Part shown: one piece after another, positions 52,260-60,818 of the stretch
Layout of the letters: every line of letters starts with the position of its first letter
How positions within the stretch are numbered: the first letter of the stretch is position 1
NCBI RefSeq assembly: GCF_937960835.1
Contig: NZ_CALGPC010000011.1
Span: 1-64,000, forward strand
Length of the DNA stretch: 64,000 nt
From: an uncultured Ferrovibrio sp.
GTDB lineage: Bacteria; Pseudomonadota; Alphaproteobacteria; Ferrovibrionales; Ferrovibrionaceae
Direction of reading: 5' to 3'
Made by a program: the position numbers and the translations under genes
The notes under the pieces: generated by a model
Seen by the model: only the letters and a program-made list of their open reading frames with translations
The model's database searches: none
What the model was told of the DNA's origin: nothing

Positions 52260-53366
52260 TTGGGCGACACAGCCGAAAACCTCAAAGTCACGCCGCTGAA
52301 CTCCCTGCATAAGGAGCTGGGTGCCCGCATGGTGCCCTTCGCCGGCTATGAGATGCCGGTGCAGTATCCGACCGGCATCCTCACCGAGCATAAGCATACC
52401 CGCGCTGCGGCAGGCCTGTTCGACGTCTCTCATATGGGCCAGGTGCGCATCACCGGAGCCGATCCCGCCAAGGCACTGGAAGCGCTGGTGCCCGGCGATC
52501 TCGTCGCGCTCGATGTCGGCAAGATGCGCTACACCATGTTCACCAACGATGCCGCCGGCATCCTCGACGACCTGATGGTGAACAAGCGCGACCGTGACCT
52601 GTTTGTCATTGTCAACGCCGCCTGCAAGGAGCAGGACATCGCGCATATGCGCAACAACCTGAAGGGCTGCGAGGTCGAATATCTGGAAGACCGCGCGCTG
52701 CTGGCGCTGCAGGGCCCGCAGGCGGTAGACGTGCTGAGCCGCCTGAACTCCGTCATCCCTGCTTTGAGCTTTGGCATGGGCGCGACGCTGGCCTTGGACA
52801 AGTTCGAGGCTTTCGTCACCCGCTCGGGCTATACCGGCGAGGACGGTTTCGAAATCTCCGTGCCGAACAGCCAGGTCGAAGAGCTGGCCCGCTGGCTGCT
52901 GGCACAGCCCGAAGTGAAACCGATCGGCCTTGGCGCGCGTGACAGCCTGCGCCTGGAAGCCGGTCTGTGCCTCTACGGCCATGACATCGACACGACCACG
53001 ACGCCGATCGAAGCCGGCCTGGCCTGGACGATCTCCAAGCGCCGCCGCGAGGAAGGCGGCTACCCTGGTGCTGAGATCGTGAAGAAACAGCTCGCCGAAG
53101 GCGTGGCGCGCAAGCGCGTCGGCATCCAGCCGCAAGGCCGCGCGCCGGCCCGCGAAGGCACCGAAATCTTCAACGATAAAAACGAAAAGATCGGCGTGAT
53201 CACCTCGGGCGGTTTCGGCCCCAGCGTCGATGCGCCGGTCGCCATGGGTTATGTCGCCACCGATTACGCCAAGGTCGGCACGCCGCTCACCCTGATGGTG
53301 CGCGGCAAGGCCCTGCCGGCCAAGGTCTGCACCCTTCCCTTTATCACCAAACGCTACGCTAAATAA
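52260..53366 (+). CDS. gcvT: Glycine cleavage system T protein (aminomethyltransferase)
   Basis: Transfers the aminomethyl carbon from lipoyl-GcvH to tetrahydrofolate, releasing ammonia; 368 residues. GARMVPFAGYEMPVQYP, GLFDVSHMGQV and GYTGEDGFEISV with GLGARDSLRLEAGLCLYG are family blocks. The start is a TTG at 52260 after AAAGGGA at 52247-52253; no ATG lies near. Rare start plus riboswitch fits a tightly controlled first gene. The gap to gcvH is 14 bases with GGAG. Confidence 0.95.
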   Translation: MGDTAENLKVTPLNSLHKELGARMVPFAGYEMPVQYPTGILTEHKHTRAAAGLFDVSHMGQVRITGADPAKALEALVPGDLVALDVGKMRYTMFTNDAAGILDDLMVNKRDRDLFVIVNAACKEQDIAHMRNNLKGCEVEYLEDRALLALQGPQAVDVLSRLNSVIPALSFGMGATLALDKFEAFVTRSGYTGEDGFEISVPNSQVEELARWLLAQPEVKPIGLGARDSLRLEAGLCLYGHDIDTTTTPIEAGLAWTISKRRREEGGYPGAEIVKKQLAEGVARKRVGIQPQGRAPAREGTEIFNDKNEKIGVITSGGFGPSVDAPVAMGYVATDYAKVGTPLTLMVRGKALPAKVCTLPFITKRYAK

Positions 53367-53380
53367 GGAGACGCTCCCTC

Positions 53381-53752
53381 ATGACCATTCGCTACACCAA
53401 GGACCATGAATGGATCCGTATTGAGGGCGCGGTCGCCGTGGTCGGCATTTCCGATTACGCCCAGAGCCAGCTCGGCGACATCGTCTTCGTCGACCTGCCC
53501 GAGCCCGGCAAGAAGGTCGATGCCGGCGACGAAGTCGCTGTGGTTGAGTCGGTAAAGGCCGCCTCGGAGGTCTACGCGCCGGTCGGCGGCGAAGTGGTCG
53601 AGACCAACCCCGCCATCGTGGAAGATCCCTCGCTGGTCAACCAGTCGCCGATGGAAGACGGCTGGTTCGTCAAGCTGAAGATCAGCGATCCCGATGCGCT
53701 GGACAGCCTGATGGATCAGGCCGCCTACGACGCCTACCTGCAAACCCTCTGA
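53381..53752 (+). CDS. gcvH: Glycine cleavage system H protein
   Basis: Lipoyl carrier protein of glycine cleavage, 123 residues. Lys59 in AVVESVKAASEVYAPV is the lipoylation site. HEWIRIEGAVAVVGISDYAQ and LGDIVFVDLPEPG are typical, as is the C-terminal GWFVKLKISDPDALD. It shuttles the aminomethyl intermediate between GcvP, GcvT and the L protein. It is the second gene in the riboswitch-controlled operon and has a good GGAG ribosome-binding site. Confidence 0.96.
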   Translation: MTIRYTKDHEWIRIEGAVAVVGISDYAQSQLGDIVFVDLPEPGKKVDAGDEVAVVESVKAASEVYAPVGGEVVETNPAIVEDPSLVNQSPMEDGWFVKLKISDPDALDSLMDQAAYDAYLQTL

Positions 53753-53775
53753 TCTCTTTCCCTGGGGCTACGCCC

Positions 53776-55116
53776 ATGCGTTATCTCGGACTGACCGAAG
53801 CCGACCGCCGCGAGATGCTTGCGGCCATCGGCGCGCCCAATATCGACGCGCTGTTCCGCGACGTGCCTGCCGGCGCACTGAACCCGACGATCGACCTGCC
53901 GCCGCATCAGGGCGAGCTGGAGGTCGAGCGGCAGTTCGCCGCCATGGCCAAGCGCAACATCTCACCGATGGACGTGCCTTTCTTCCTCGGCGCGGGCGCC
54001 TATCGCCATCACATCCCGGCGGCGGTCGATCATCTGATCCAGCGTTCGGAGTTTCTTACCTCCTACACGCCGTATCAGCCCGAGATCAGCCAGGGTACGC
54101 TGCAGTATCTCTTCGAGTTCCAGACCCAGGTCACGATGATCACCGGCATGGAGGTTGCCAATGCCTCCATGTATGACGGCGCCACGGCTGCGGCGGAAGC
54201 CGTGCTGATGGCCCAGCGCGTCACCAAGCGCAGCAAGGCGGTGCTGTCCGGCGGCCTGCATCCGCATTACCGCGATGTCGTCTCGACCCTGATGGATCAG
54301 ACCGACCAGCCGCATGTCGCCGCCCCGGTCGATCTGGACGGCACCGAAGACCTCACCAACCTGATCGACGATCAGACGGCCTGCGTGGTCGTGCAGAATC
54401 CGAGTGTGTTTGGCCATCTGCGCGATCTGTCGGCTCTGGCGAAAGCCTGCCAGACGAAGGGCGCGCTGCTGGTCGTCGCCGTCGCCGAAGTCACCTCGCT
54501 CGGCCTCGTCACACCGCCCGGCGCGATGGGCGCCGATATCGTCGTGGCCGAGGGCCAGGCTCTGGGCGTGCCGCTGTCCTTCGGCGGTCCCTATGTGGGC
54601 CTGTTCGCGACGCGCGAGAAATATGTCCGCCAGATGCCGGGCCGGCTCTGCGGGGAAACTGTCGACCAGGATGGCCGCCGCGGCTTCGTGCTGACGCTCT
54701 CGGCGCGCGAGCAGCATATCCGCCGCGAGAAGGCAACCTCCAACATCTGTACCAATTCGGGCCTCTGCGCGCTTGCCTTCACCATCCATCTCAGCCTGCT
54801 GGGTGAGGCCGGCCTCGTGCGGCTGGCCGAGATCAACCACGCCAAGGCGGTGCAGATGGCCGAGAAGCTCGGCGCCGTGAAAGGCGTCGAGATCATCCCG
54901 CAGGCCTTCTACAACGAATTCGCCGTCCGGCTGCCCAGGCCAGCGGCCGAAATCGCCGAGAAGCTCGCCGAGAAGAAGATCCTCGGCGGCGTGCCGGCCT
55001 CGCGCCTCTATCCGGCCGACAAGGCGCTGGAGAATGTGCTGCTGATCGCCGTCACCGAGACCAATGCCGAAAGCGACATGGATGCCTTGGTTGGCGCCCT
55101 GAAGGAGGTGCTGTGA
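53776..55116 (+). CDS. gcvPA: Glycine dehydrogenase (decarboxylating) subunit 1
   Basis: First half of a split P protein, 446 residues. YTPYQPEISQGTLQYLFEFQT and NASMYDGATAAAEAVLMA are the N-terminal P-protein blocks. With GcvPB it forms the PLP-dependent decarboxylase that loads the aminomethyl group onto GcvH. The stop overlaps the gcvPB start (TGATG, after AAGGAGG), so both halves are made in equal amounts. The split form is common in many bacteria; E. coli has one fused gene. Confidence 0.95.
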   Translation: MRYLGLTEADRREMLAAIGAPNIDALFRDVPAGALNPTIDLPPHQGELEVERQFAAMAKRNISPMDVPFFLGAGAYRHHIPAAVDHLIQRSEFLTSYTPYQPEISQGTLQYLFEFQTQVTMITGMEVANASMYDGATAAAEAVLMAQRVTKRSKAVLSGGLHPHYRDVVSTLMDQTDQPHVAAPVDLDGTEDLTNLIDDQTACVVVQNPSVFGHLRDLSALAKACQTKGALLVVAVAEVTSLGLVTPPGAMGADIVVAEGQALGVPLSFGGPYVGLFATREKYVRQMPGRLCGETVDQDGRRGFVLTLSAREQHIRREKATSNICTNSGLCALAFTIHLSLLGEAGLVRLAEINHAKAVQMAEKLGAVKGVEIIPQAFYNEFAVRLPRPAAEIAEKLAEKKILGGVPASRLYPADKALENVLLIAVTETNAESDMDALVGALKEVL

Positions 55117-56684
55117 TGTTGAACCGTCAGGGACGCCCTACCGCGCCGCATGAGGCGGCCAGCGCCGCCGCCACCGGCACGCTCACCGGCAACCGCGCAC
55201 TACAGATGGAAGAGCCGCTGATCTTCGAGATCGGCGAGGAAGGCCGCACCGGCGTCGATCTGCCGGACGCCCCGCAGGTGAAGGACCGTCTCGGCGGTCT
55301 GCGGCGCCAGGGCAAGATCGGCCTGCCGGGCTTGAGCGAGCCGCAGGTGGTGCGCCATTTCGTGCGGCTGTCGCAGAAGAACTATTCGATCGATGCGGGC
55401 CTTTATCCGCTCGGTTCCTGCACCATGAAGCACAATCCGCGCCTGAACGAGAAGATGGCGCGGCTGCCGGGCCTGGGCGATCTGCATCCGCTGCAGCCCG
55501 TCTCAACCGTGCAGGGCGCGCTGCAGCTCATCGATACTCTGGCGGGATGGCTGAAAGCCCTGACCGGCATGCCGGCCGTGGCGATGTCGCCTGCCGCCGG
55601 CGCCCATGGTGAGCTCTGCGGCTTGATGGCGATCCGCGCTGCGCTGAAGGCGCGCGGCGATGTGCGCAAGCGCATCCTGGCTCCGGAAAGCGCCCATGGC
55701 ACCAATCCCGCCACGGCGGCGATGTGCGGCTATGTGGTCGATCCGATTCCGGCCACCAGCGATGGCCGCGTCGATCTCGAGGCGCTGAAGGCTAAGCTGG
55801 GTCCGGATGTGGCGGCGATCATGCTGACCAATCCCAACACCTGCGGCCTGTTCGAGCGAGACATCAAGCAGGTGGCCGACCTGATCCACAGTGTCGGCGG
55901 CTTCTTCTATTGCGATGGCGCCAACTTCAACGCCATCGTCGGCAAGGTGCGACCGGGCGATCTCGGCATCGACGCCATGCACATCAACCTGCATAAGACC
56001 TTCTCCACACCGCATGGCGGCGGCGGTCCGGGCGCAGGCCCGGTTGTGCTGTCTGAGGCGCTGAAGGACTTCGTACCGGTGCCTTACGTCGTGCATGGCG
56101 CGGACGGCTTCAAGCTTGTCGAGCATGATGGCGAGAAGAGCTTCGGCCGGATGAAGAGCTTCCACGGCCAGATGGGCATGTTCATCCGCGCGCTGGCCTA
56201 CATGATGAGCCATGGCGTCGACGGCCTGCGCCGGGTTGCGGAAGACAGCGTGCTGGCGGCCAACTACGTGATGGCCAGCCTGAAGGACATCATGACGCCG
56301 AGCTTCGAAGGTCCCTGCATGCACGAGGCTTTGTTCGACGATCGCTTCCTGAAGGACACCGGCGTGACCACGCTCGACTTCGCCAAGGCGATGATCGACG
56401 AGGGCTATCACCCGATGACGGTCTACTTCCCCCTGGTCGTCCACGGCGCGATGCTGATCGAGCCGACCGAAAGCGAAAGCAAGGACAGCCTCGACACCTT
56501 CATCGGCACGCTGCGCGGTCTGGCCGAGAAGGCGCGCAAGGGGGATCAGGGCGACTGGTTCCGTGGCGCGCCCTATTTCACGCCGCGGCGCCGCCTGGAC
56601 GAAACCCGCGCCGCCCGCGCCCCGGTGCTGCGCTGGAAGCCCGGCACCAACGGCGCTCCAGCCAGCAAGGCCGCAGCGGAATAA
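55116..56684 (+). CDS. gcvPB: Glycine dehydrogenase (decarboxylating) subunit 2
   Basis: Second half of the P protein, 522 residues, holding the PLP lysine: Lys294 in NLHKTFSTPHGGGGPGAGP. YPLGSCTMKHNPR and GAHGELCGLMAIRAAL are earlier blocks. ATG 55116 was chosen because AAGGAGG (55102-55108) is seven bases away; GTG 55113 is the alternative. The C-terminus is slightly extended and Ala/Arg-rich. A strong terminator follows. Confidence 0.95.
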   Translation: MLNRQGRPTAPHEAASAAATGTLTGNRALQMEEPLIFEIGEEGRTGVDLPDAPQVKDRLGGLRRQGKIGLPGLSEPQVVRHFVRLSQKNYSIDAGLYPLGSCTMKHNPRLNEKMARLPGLGDLHPLQPVSTVQGALQLIDTLAGWLKALTGMPAVAMSPAAGAHGELCGLMAIRAALKARGDVRKRILAPESAHGTNPATAAMCGYVVDPIPATSDGRVDLEALKAKLGPDVAAIMLTNPNTCGLFERDIKQVADLIHSVGGFFYCDGANFNAIVGKVRPGDLGIDAMHINLHKTFSTPHGGGGPGAGPVVLSEALKDFVPVPYVVHGADGFKLVEHDGEKSFGRMKSFHGQMGMFIRALAYMMSHGVDGLRRVAEDSVLAANYVMASLKDIMTPSFEGPCMHEALFDDRFLKDTGVTTLDFAKAMIDEGYHPMTVYFPLVVHGAMLIEPTESESKDSLDTFIGTLRGLAEKARKGDQGDWFRGAPYFTPRRRLDETRAARAPVLRWKPGTNGAPASKAAAE

Positions 56685-56712
56685 GCCGCGCGCGTATTTC
56701 GGTGAATGCCAG

Positions 56713-56746
56713 CCGCCCGGTCAGCAATGCCCGGGCGGTTTTTTTT
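56713..56746 (+). terminator. Intrinsic terminator of the gcv operon
   Basis: Eight-base arms CCGCCCGG (56713-56720) and CCGGGCGG (56731-56738) with a ten-base loop, followed directly by eight T residues (56739-56746). It lies 28 bases past the gcvPB stop and closes the riboswitch-controlled unit. Confidence 0.9.
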
Positions 56747-56797
56747 CATTCGTCATGCTCGGGCTTGGCCCGAGGCATGACAGCATGAATGAACGTG

Positions 56798-57106
56798 CTA
56801 ACGCAGCACCTCGATGCGCGGGTGATCCGAGCCGCCATAGCGGCGGACCAGCCAGGAGACGGCGAAAGCGATCGCAGCGATCAGCGCGGTGCCGAACAGC
56901 CAGAGGATCACGATTGCCGTGCCGCCCGCTGTTCCAAGCAGGTCCGCGGCGAGCAGCAGTCCGTCGGCAAATTCGCTGACCGTGAGCCGATCGGCGTTGA
57001 CCATGGCGAAATCCCGGGCCCAACCGAGCATGGCATAGCCGAACCAGGCCAGCAGCGACCACAGCACGAAGCCGATAGCGGCCGCGATCCAGATGATGCG
57101 CTGCAT
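56798..57106 (-). CDS. Small two-helix membrane protein, hypothetical
   Basis: A 102-residue protein with hydrophobic segments at about 5-27 and 60-85 (VILWLFGTALIAAIAFAVSW). A short charged tail ends in SDHPRIEVLR. I do not recognise a family with certainty. The start at 57106 (MQRIIWIAAA) gives a normal membrane insert. It lies four bases after the DUF4112 gene stop on the same strand, so the two are probably co-expressed in the membrane. Confidence 0.7.
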   Translation of the reverse strand: MQRIIWIAAAIGFVLWSLLAWFGYAMLGWARDFAMVNADRLTVSEFADGLLLAADLLGTAGGTAIVILWLFGTALIAAIAFAVSWLVRRYGGSDHPRIEVLR

Positions 57107-57110
57107 CAGC

Positions 57111-57563
57111 CTAGCGCCGCCTGCCTGCCGGCTCATTGCCGCTTGCCTCATTTTTGACTGCCGCATCGATCACGCCGTCGCTGCGGTCCAGATGCTCGCG
57201 CAGCAATTCGATATTCTTGATGTTGGCGCGGTAGAAAACGTCGCCCACCCAGCCGACCACCGGAATCCAGCTTATCATCAGGTCGATGCCGACATGGCCG
57301 ATCATGCGCAGCATCGTGCTGTTGGACACGCCCAGCCGCCGCGCCTCCCAGATCAGATAGGCCGCCATGCCCTTGGCGATCAGCGTGCCCACGCCGGGGA
57401 TGAGGTTGAGCACGGGATCTAGGCCGACGCGGATATCCGTGCCGGGCACGCGCACGGCGCTGTCGAGCAGGCGCGCCAGCGCTTCCAGCCTGCGCCGCGC
57501 CTCGGCGTTGCGCTCCGACATATAGCCATAGACATTGTGGAACTGAGCGGATGCGGCGGTCAT
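57111..57563 (-). CDS. DUF4112 domain-containing membrane protein
   Basis: A 150-residue protein of the DUF4112 family. Typical segments are DPVLNLIPGVGTLIAKGMAA and ISWIPVVGWVGDVFYRANIKN. The family has short hydrophobic stretches and no known function. The charged C-terminus (REHLDRSDGVIDAA) lies in the cytoplasm or periplasm. It is paired with a small membrane protein downstream. The gap to the divergent cyclophilin-like gene is 255 bases. Confidence 0.85.
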   Translation of the reverse strand: MTAASAQFHNVYGYMSERNAEARRRLEALARLLDSAVRVPGTDIRVGLDPVLNLIPGVGTLIAKGMAAYLIWEARRLGVSNSTMLRMIGHVGIDLMISWIPVVGWVGDVFYRANIKNIELLREHLDRSDGVIDAAVKNEASGNEPAGRRR

Positions 57564-57726
57564 CCAAGGCCTCCCAAGATCAAAGCGCCAAGATCAAAAC
57601 AGCCGTCGCTTCCGGCGCTCATCAGGTGGAAGAGTCCGACATCGCAGCCACGGGACAAGCGGCTGCCAGAGGGGCCCGGACCCGGTCCTTTCCGAAATGG
57701 GAACGCGAAACCACCGATTCAAGATT

Positions 57727-57745
57727 TGCTGCAAGATTTGCAGCA
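57727..57745. promoter_or_regulatory. Perfect inverted repeat TGCTGCAA-GAT-TTGCAGCA, possible operator
   Basis: Eight-base perfect arms (57727-57734 and 57738-57745) with a three-base centre. It overlaps two direct copies of CAAGATTTGC (57720-57729, 57732-57741), 12 bases apart. It lies 74 bases before the cyclophilin-like gene and 164 from the DUF4112 start, between divergent genes. No T run follows. A dimeric repressor or activator site is the best guess. Confidence 0.5.
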
Positions 57746-57818
57746 TTCAACTCCGCCGGGGATTTGCCTCGCGCCCTGCCTCCCTCCAGAATAACGCCCA
57801 AAAGGGGGAGAAACGGAC

Positions 57819-58211
57819 ATGGCCAAACCAGACGCCTCCATGCGCCAGGTAATCATCCGCGCAGGCAAGACCGCATTGCGCGTTGCGCTCCTGGACACGC
57901 CGACCGCCGATGCGATCTGGACCGCGCTGCCAATTTCGGCAACAGCGCGGACCTGGGGCAATGAAGTCTATTTCGAAACGCCTGTTCATGTCGCGCGCGA
58001 GCCGGGCGCGAAGGATGTGGTCGCGGCGGGCGAGATCGCCTACTGGCCGGATGGCGATGCCATTGCCATCGGTTTCGGCCCCACGCCGATCAGCCGCGGC
58101 GACGAAATCCGCCTCGCCTCGCCCTGCAACATCTGGGGCCAGGCTATCGACGATGTGACGGCCATGAAGACCGTTGCCGCCGGCGCCAGGATCACGGTCG
58201 AGAAAGCCTGA
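57819..58211 (+). CDS. Cyclophilin-like fold protein
   Basis: A 130-residue protein of the bacterial/archaeal cyclophilin-like family (TM1367 type), not a true peptidyl-prolyl isomerase by its motifs. The fold is suggested by RVALLDTPTADAIWTALP, TWGNEVYFETPVHV, VAAGEIAYWPDGDAIAIGFG and ASPCNIWGQAIDD. Family members are of unknown role, with guesses of ligand binding. GGGGGAGAAA precedes ATG 57819. It converges on the ROK-like gene eight bases later. Confidence 0.8.
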   Translation: MAKPDASMRQVIIRAGKTALRVALLDTPTADAIWTALPISATARTWGNEVYFETPVHVAREPGAKDVVAAGEIAYWPDGDAIAIGFGPTPISRGDEIRLASPCNIWGQAIDDVTAMKTVAAGARITVEKA

Positions 58212-58219
58212 GAGACACT

Positions 58220-59317
58220 TTACATCGCCTTGCGTTTGCCGCCATCGGCATTGGCAAAGACCGCATTGCCAAGTCCGGTGCCGATGGTCAGCACGGCCCA
58301 GCGCTTGACGTCGCGCATGCGCGGAATCTCGCTTAAGCCCTGCATGACGGCATCGTTATGCAGCACCACACTGCTGCGGCTGCCGCCGATATAGGGAATG
58401 CGTTCATGGATCGCGGCCGGCAGGTTGAAGCTGGCCGCCTCCCAGTTGCCAGGCAGATTCTGCGCGCCCTGCGCGATGCTGCCATCGGCTTCGATCCGGC
58501 CGGGACAGCCCACCCCGATATGCGGCGCCAGGGCCAACCGCTTCTCTTCCGCATGCTCGGCCAGTTCGCGCAGCATGCCGCCGAGATGATCCAGCGCCTC
58601 GTCGCGCTTCGGCTCGACATCGCGGTAACGCCATAATTCAGAGGCGATCACCTCGGAACGGCTGAGATCGGCCGCCTTGTGGCGGTTCAGGCGCAGGATG
58701 CCGGCGCGGATATTCGACCCGCCGATATCGACGGTTAGCGCGGAATCGTAAGCCTCGTCCAGCCAGGGCAACAGCAGATGCAGCGCGCCGATCAGGCCGC
58801 CTTCATCGGGGTGGTGCAGCAAAGGCACGAGGCCGATATCGATATCCTCGCCCTTCAGGATCACTTCGGTGCGCGCGATTGACAGCTCGCCCACCCGGCT
58901 GCGCCGCAGGCCGCCACCGACCGCCACCTTCTTCACACCTCGCCAGCTTTTATGCCGCAGATAGCGGCGCACCACCGCAGCAAGGTTCTGCGAGAACTCT
59001 TCCACCGCGCTATGGATGATCGCGGCGGCATTGGCATCGCCATTGGTCAGCAGGCGATCCCATTCCTTCTTTTTCATCTCGGCCAGCTTCTCGTCGCCGA
59101 TATCGCTTTCCTCGGCCAGATCGCCGGCCTGCGCCTGCACCTTGTCGAGCAGCGCGCGGAAGGCGCGGCCGCTCGCCTTGTCGCCGACGAAGCGGCGGCC
59201 TTCGCGGATTTCCAGATTGTAGCTTTCGATGCTGACCTCGGGCAGCTCCATCAGGCCATGTTGATTTGCCGTTCCGGATTCCGGCGCATCTTCTGTTGCT
59301 ATGTCGGCGTTGGGCAA
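58220..59317 (-). CDS. ROK family-like protein with N-terminal extension
   Basis: A 365-residue protein. Its C-terminal two thirds has the ROK/sugar-kinase fold: TVDIGGSNIRAGIL (ATP phosphate loop), GVGCPGRIEADGSI, LHNDAVMQGL (catalytic Asp) and VLTIGTGLGNAVFA. The usual zinc CxCGxxGC motif is missing. The first 150 residues are charged and helical (EEFSQNLAAVVRRYLRH) and unlike ROK kinases, so it may be a regulator or a kinase of unusual substrate. A 29-base gap separates it from the oxygenase gene upstream. Confidence 0.75.
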   Translation of the reverse strand: MPNADIATEDAPESGTANQHGLMELPEVSIESYNLEIREGRRFVGDKASGRAFRALLDKVQAQAGDLAEESDIGDEKLAEMKKKEWDRLLTNGDANAAAIIHSAVEEFSQNLAAVVRRYLRHKSWRGVKKVAVGGGLRRSRVGELSIARTEVILKGEDIDIGLVPLLHHPDEGGLIGALHLLLPWLDEAYDSALTVDIGGSNIRAGILRLNRHKAADLSRSEVIASELWRYRDVEPKRDEALDHLGGMLRELAEHAEEKRLALAPHIGVGCPGRIEADGSIAQGAQNLPGNWEAASFNLPAAIHERIPYIGGSRSSVVLHNDAVMQGLSEIPRMRDVKRWAVLTIGTGLGNAVFANADGGKRKAM

Positions 59318-59346
59318 GTGGGCTGCTCCTCGCGATTGACCTGCCG

Positions 59347-60222
59347 TTATGAGTAACGCAACTGCAGCACCAGCCTTGGCGCCTGGCGCGGCGCCAGCGC
59401 CTTATGGAAACAGGCCGGATCTTCCAGAAAGCCAAAGCCGGGACCGCCTTCGATCACTACCGCATTCTCGGCGCCATAACGCTCCAGCACGCGGGTCTCC
59501 GGCTGGAAGGCGGATGACAGCCGGATCGGCAGCGGCTTGGGCGTATGCGAGCCCGCCACGGTGACATGCGCGCCGGAGTCGCGATTGGCGCCGGTGATGT
59601 AGAAGAAGGCGTAGAGTGAGCTTTTTGGCTCGATGTCGTAATGGAAGTCGATGGTCTGGCCGCCATTGCGCCGCGCATCTTCCGGCAGCTCGGATACCGG
59701 ACTCCAGTATAGCCGCCGCGCCACCCGCTCGGGCCAGTAGCCCAGATAGCGGCGCGCAATCTCGATCAGCAACGGGTCGCGGGTCACGCGGTCAACGGCT
59801 GCGCAGGCAGGCGAGATGACGTCGGCAATCGCCACCGGCGCGCCCTCCGGGGTACGGCCATCGCGGATATCCTCGATGCGGAAATACTCTTCATCTTCCG
59901 CATGACGGTGACAGTATGTCGCGCAGGCGTGTTTATAGATGTCTTCAGCCAGCGTCTCAGGCATCTGCAGCCCGGCGCAAAAGCCGTCGCGACGCAGCCC
60001 CTGCAGCCATATCTCCAGTGCGGCTTGATTGAAGACGCTCTCTCGAAGCGGCGGCGTGATGCTGGCGTCGTGCAAGAGCAAGCTCTGACGCAAGCTGTGC
60101 AAGCGTGCAATCAGCCGCTTCCACACATGAAAACGCCCAAGAATACGGTAGTAACGGGCCGGGCGCAAATCCGGCAAAGCGGCCCGCCGGACGGGCCGCG
60201 GCATCTGATCTTTTATCTTCAC
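59347..60222 (-). CDS. Phytanoyl-CoA dioxygenase-like Fe(II)/2OG oxygenase
   Basis: A 291-residue putative non-haem iron oxygenase. The HxD pair is in TIDFHYDIEP, a distal His in ACFHKALAP and the 2OG-binding Arg in RLVLQLRYS at the very end. YAFFYITGANRDSGAHVTVAGSH is the beta-core. The N-terminal 75 residues are basic and helical, an extension over the minimal fold. It may hydroxylate a lipid or small molecule; no pathway genes are near. The upstream 251-base gap holds an inverted repeat that may control it. Confidence 0.78.
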   Translation of the reverse strand: MKIKDQMPRPVRRAALPDLRPARYYRILGRFHVWKRLIARLHSLRQSLLLHDASITPPLRESVFNQAALEIWLQGLRRDGFCAGLQMPETLAEDIYKHACATYCHRHAEDEEYFRIEDIRDGRTPEGAPVAIADVISPACAAVDRVTRDPLLIEIARRYLGYWPERVARRLYWSPVSELPEDARRNGGQTIDFHYDIEPKSSLYAFFYITGANRDSGAHVTVAGSHTPKPLPIRLSSAFQPETRVLERYGAENAVVIEGGPGFGFLEDPACFHKALAPRQAPRLVLQLRYS

Positions 60223-60369
60223 AATCGGCTCTCGACCAAATCCGGGGCATGTCTTTTCTTCCGGAAGAGTTATCGCGACTGCGAGTCATGGCCGTGTTCA
60301 ATCCGTGACCAGACCAAAATATCGGCCTGATCGTCGGCAGATGAACGCCGGTGATGAACCAGATGCCGT

Positions 60370-60390
60370 TTCAACCTAATACAGGTTGAA
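60370..60390. promoter_or_regulatory. Perfect inverted repeat TTCAACCT-N5-AGGTTGAA
   Basis: Eight-base arms (60370-60377 and 60383-60390) with spacer AATAC, in the 251-base gap between the oxygenase start (60222) and the small membrane protein stop (60474). A further ATTGAACC half-site lies at about 60401. It lacks a T run. It may be an operator for the oxygenase gene, which would be transcribed leftward. Confidence 0.45.
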
Positions 60391-60473
60391 CGCAGCGCAG
60401 ATTGAACCCTGAAATTGGAAGATGGTTCCCTGGGGGGAAAGTCCCCGGATCGAATTCTCTACCGGGATCGCGG

Positions 60474-60800
60474 TTACGCCGTACGGCGCAGAAGCACCAT
60501 CAGGATATAGGCCAGCAAAGCAAAACCGAGCGCGGGCAGAGCGAGATTGAACGCGACATAATCCCAGTTCAGCCCGCAGGTGTAATAGACATCGCCGCCG
60601 CGGCTCATGTCGATCGGCAAAGTGCCGCCATCGCCCTGGATGCGCTCGCACATGCCCTGCGGCTCATTGCCCTGGCTGCGCACCAGCAGAATGCCAATCA
60701 GCAGGACCGGAAGACCGAAGCCGATGACGAGACTGGCGATGATCCTGCCGATCAGGTTGTCAGGAACCTTCAAACGCATAGTGGGGATGCCCGTTGCCAT
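60474..60800 (-). CDS. Small two-helix membrane protein, hypothetical
   Basis: A 108-residue protein with TM segments at about 20-42 (IIASLVIGFGLPVLLIGILL) and 83-104 (LALPALGFALLAYILMVLL). The loop between has two Cys (MCERIQ and YTCGLNW) and faces the periplasm if the N-terminus is inside, so a disulfide is possible. I do not recognise a family. The start at 60800 or an internal ATG at 60779 (MRLKVPDN) is uncertain. It follows the two-domain kinase gene by 18 bases. Confidence 0.65.
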   Translation of the reverse strand: MATGIPTMRLKVPDNLIGRIIASLVIGFGLPVLLIGILLVRSQGNEPQGMCERIQGDGGTLPIDMSRGGDVYYTCGLNWDYVAFNLALPALGFALLAYILMVLLRRTA

Positions 60801-60818
60801 ACATGCCCTCTGTATAGA

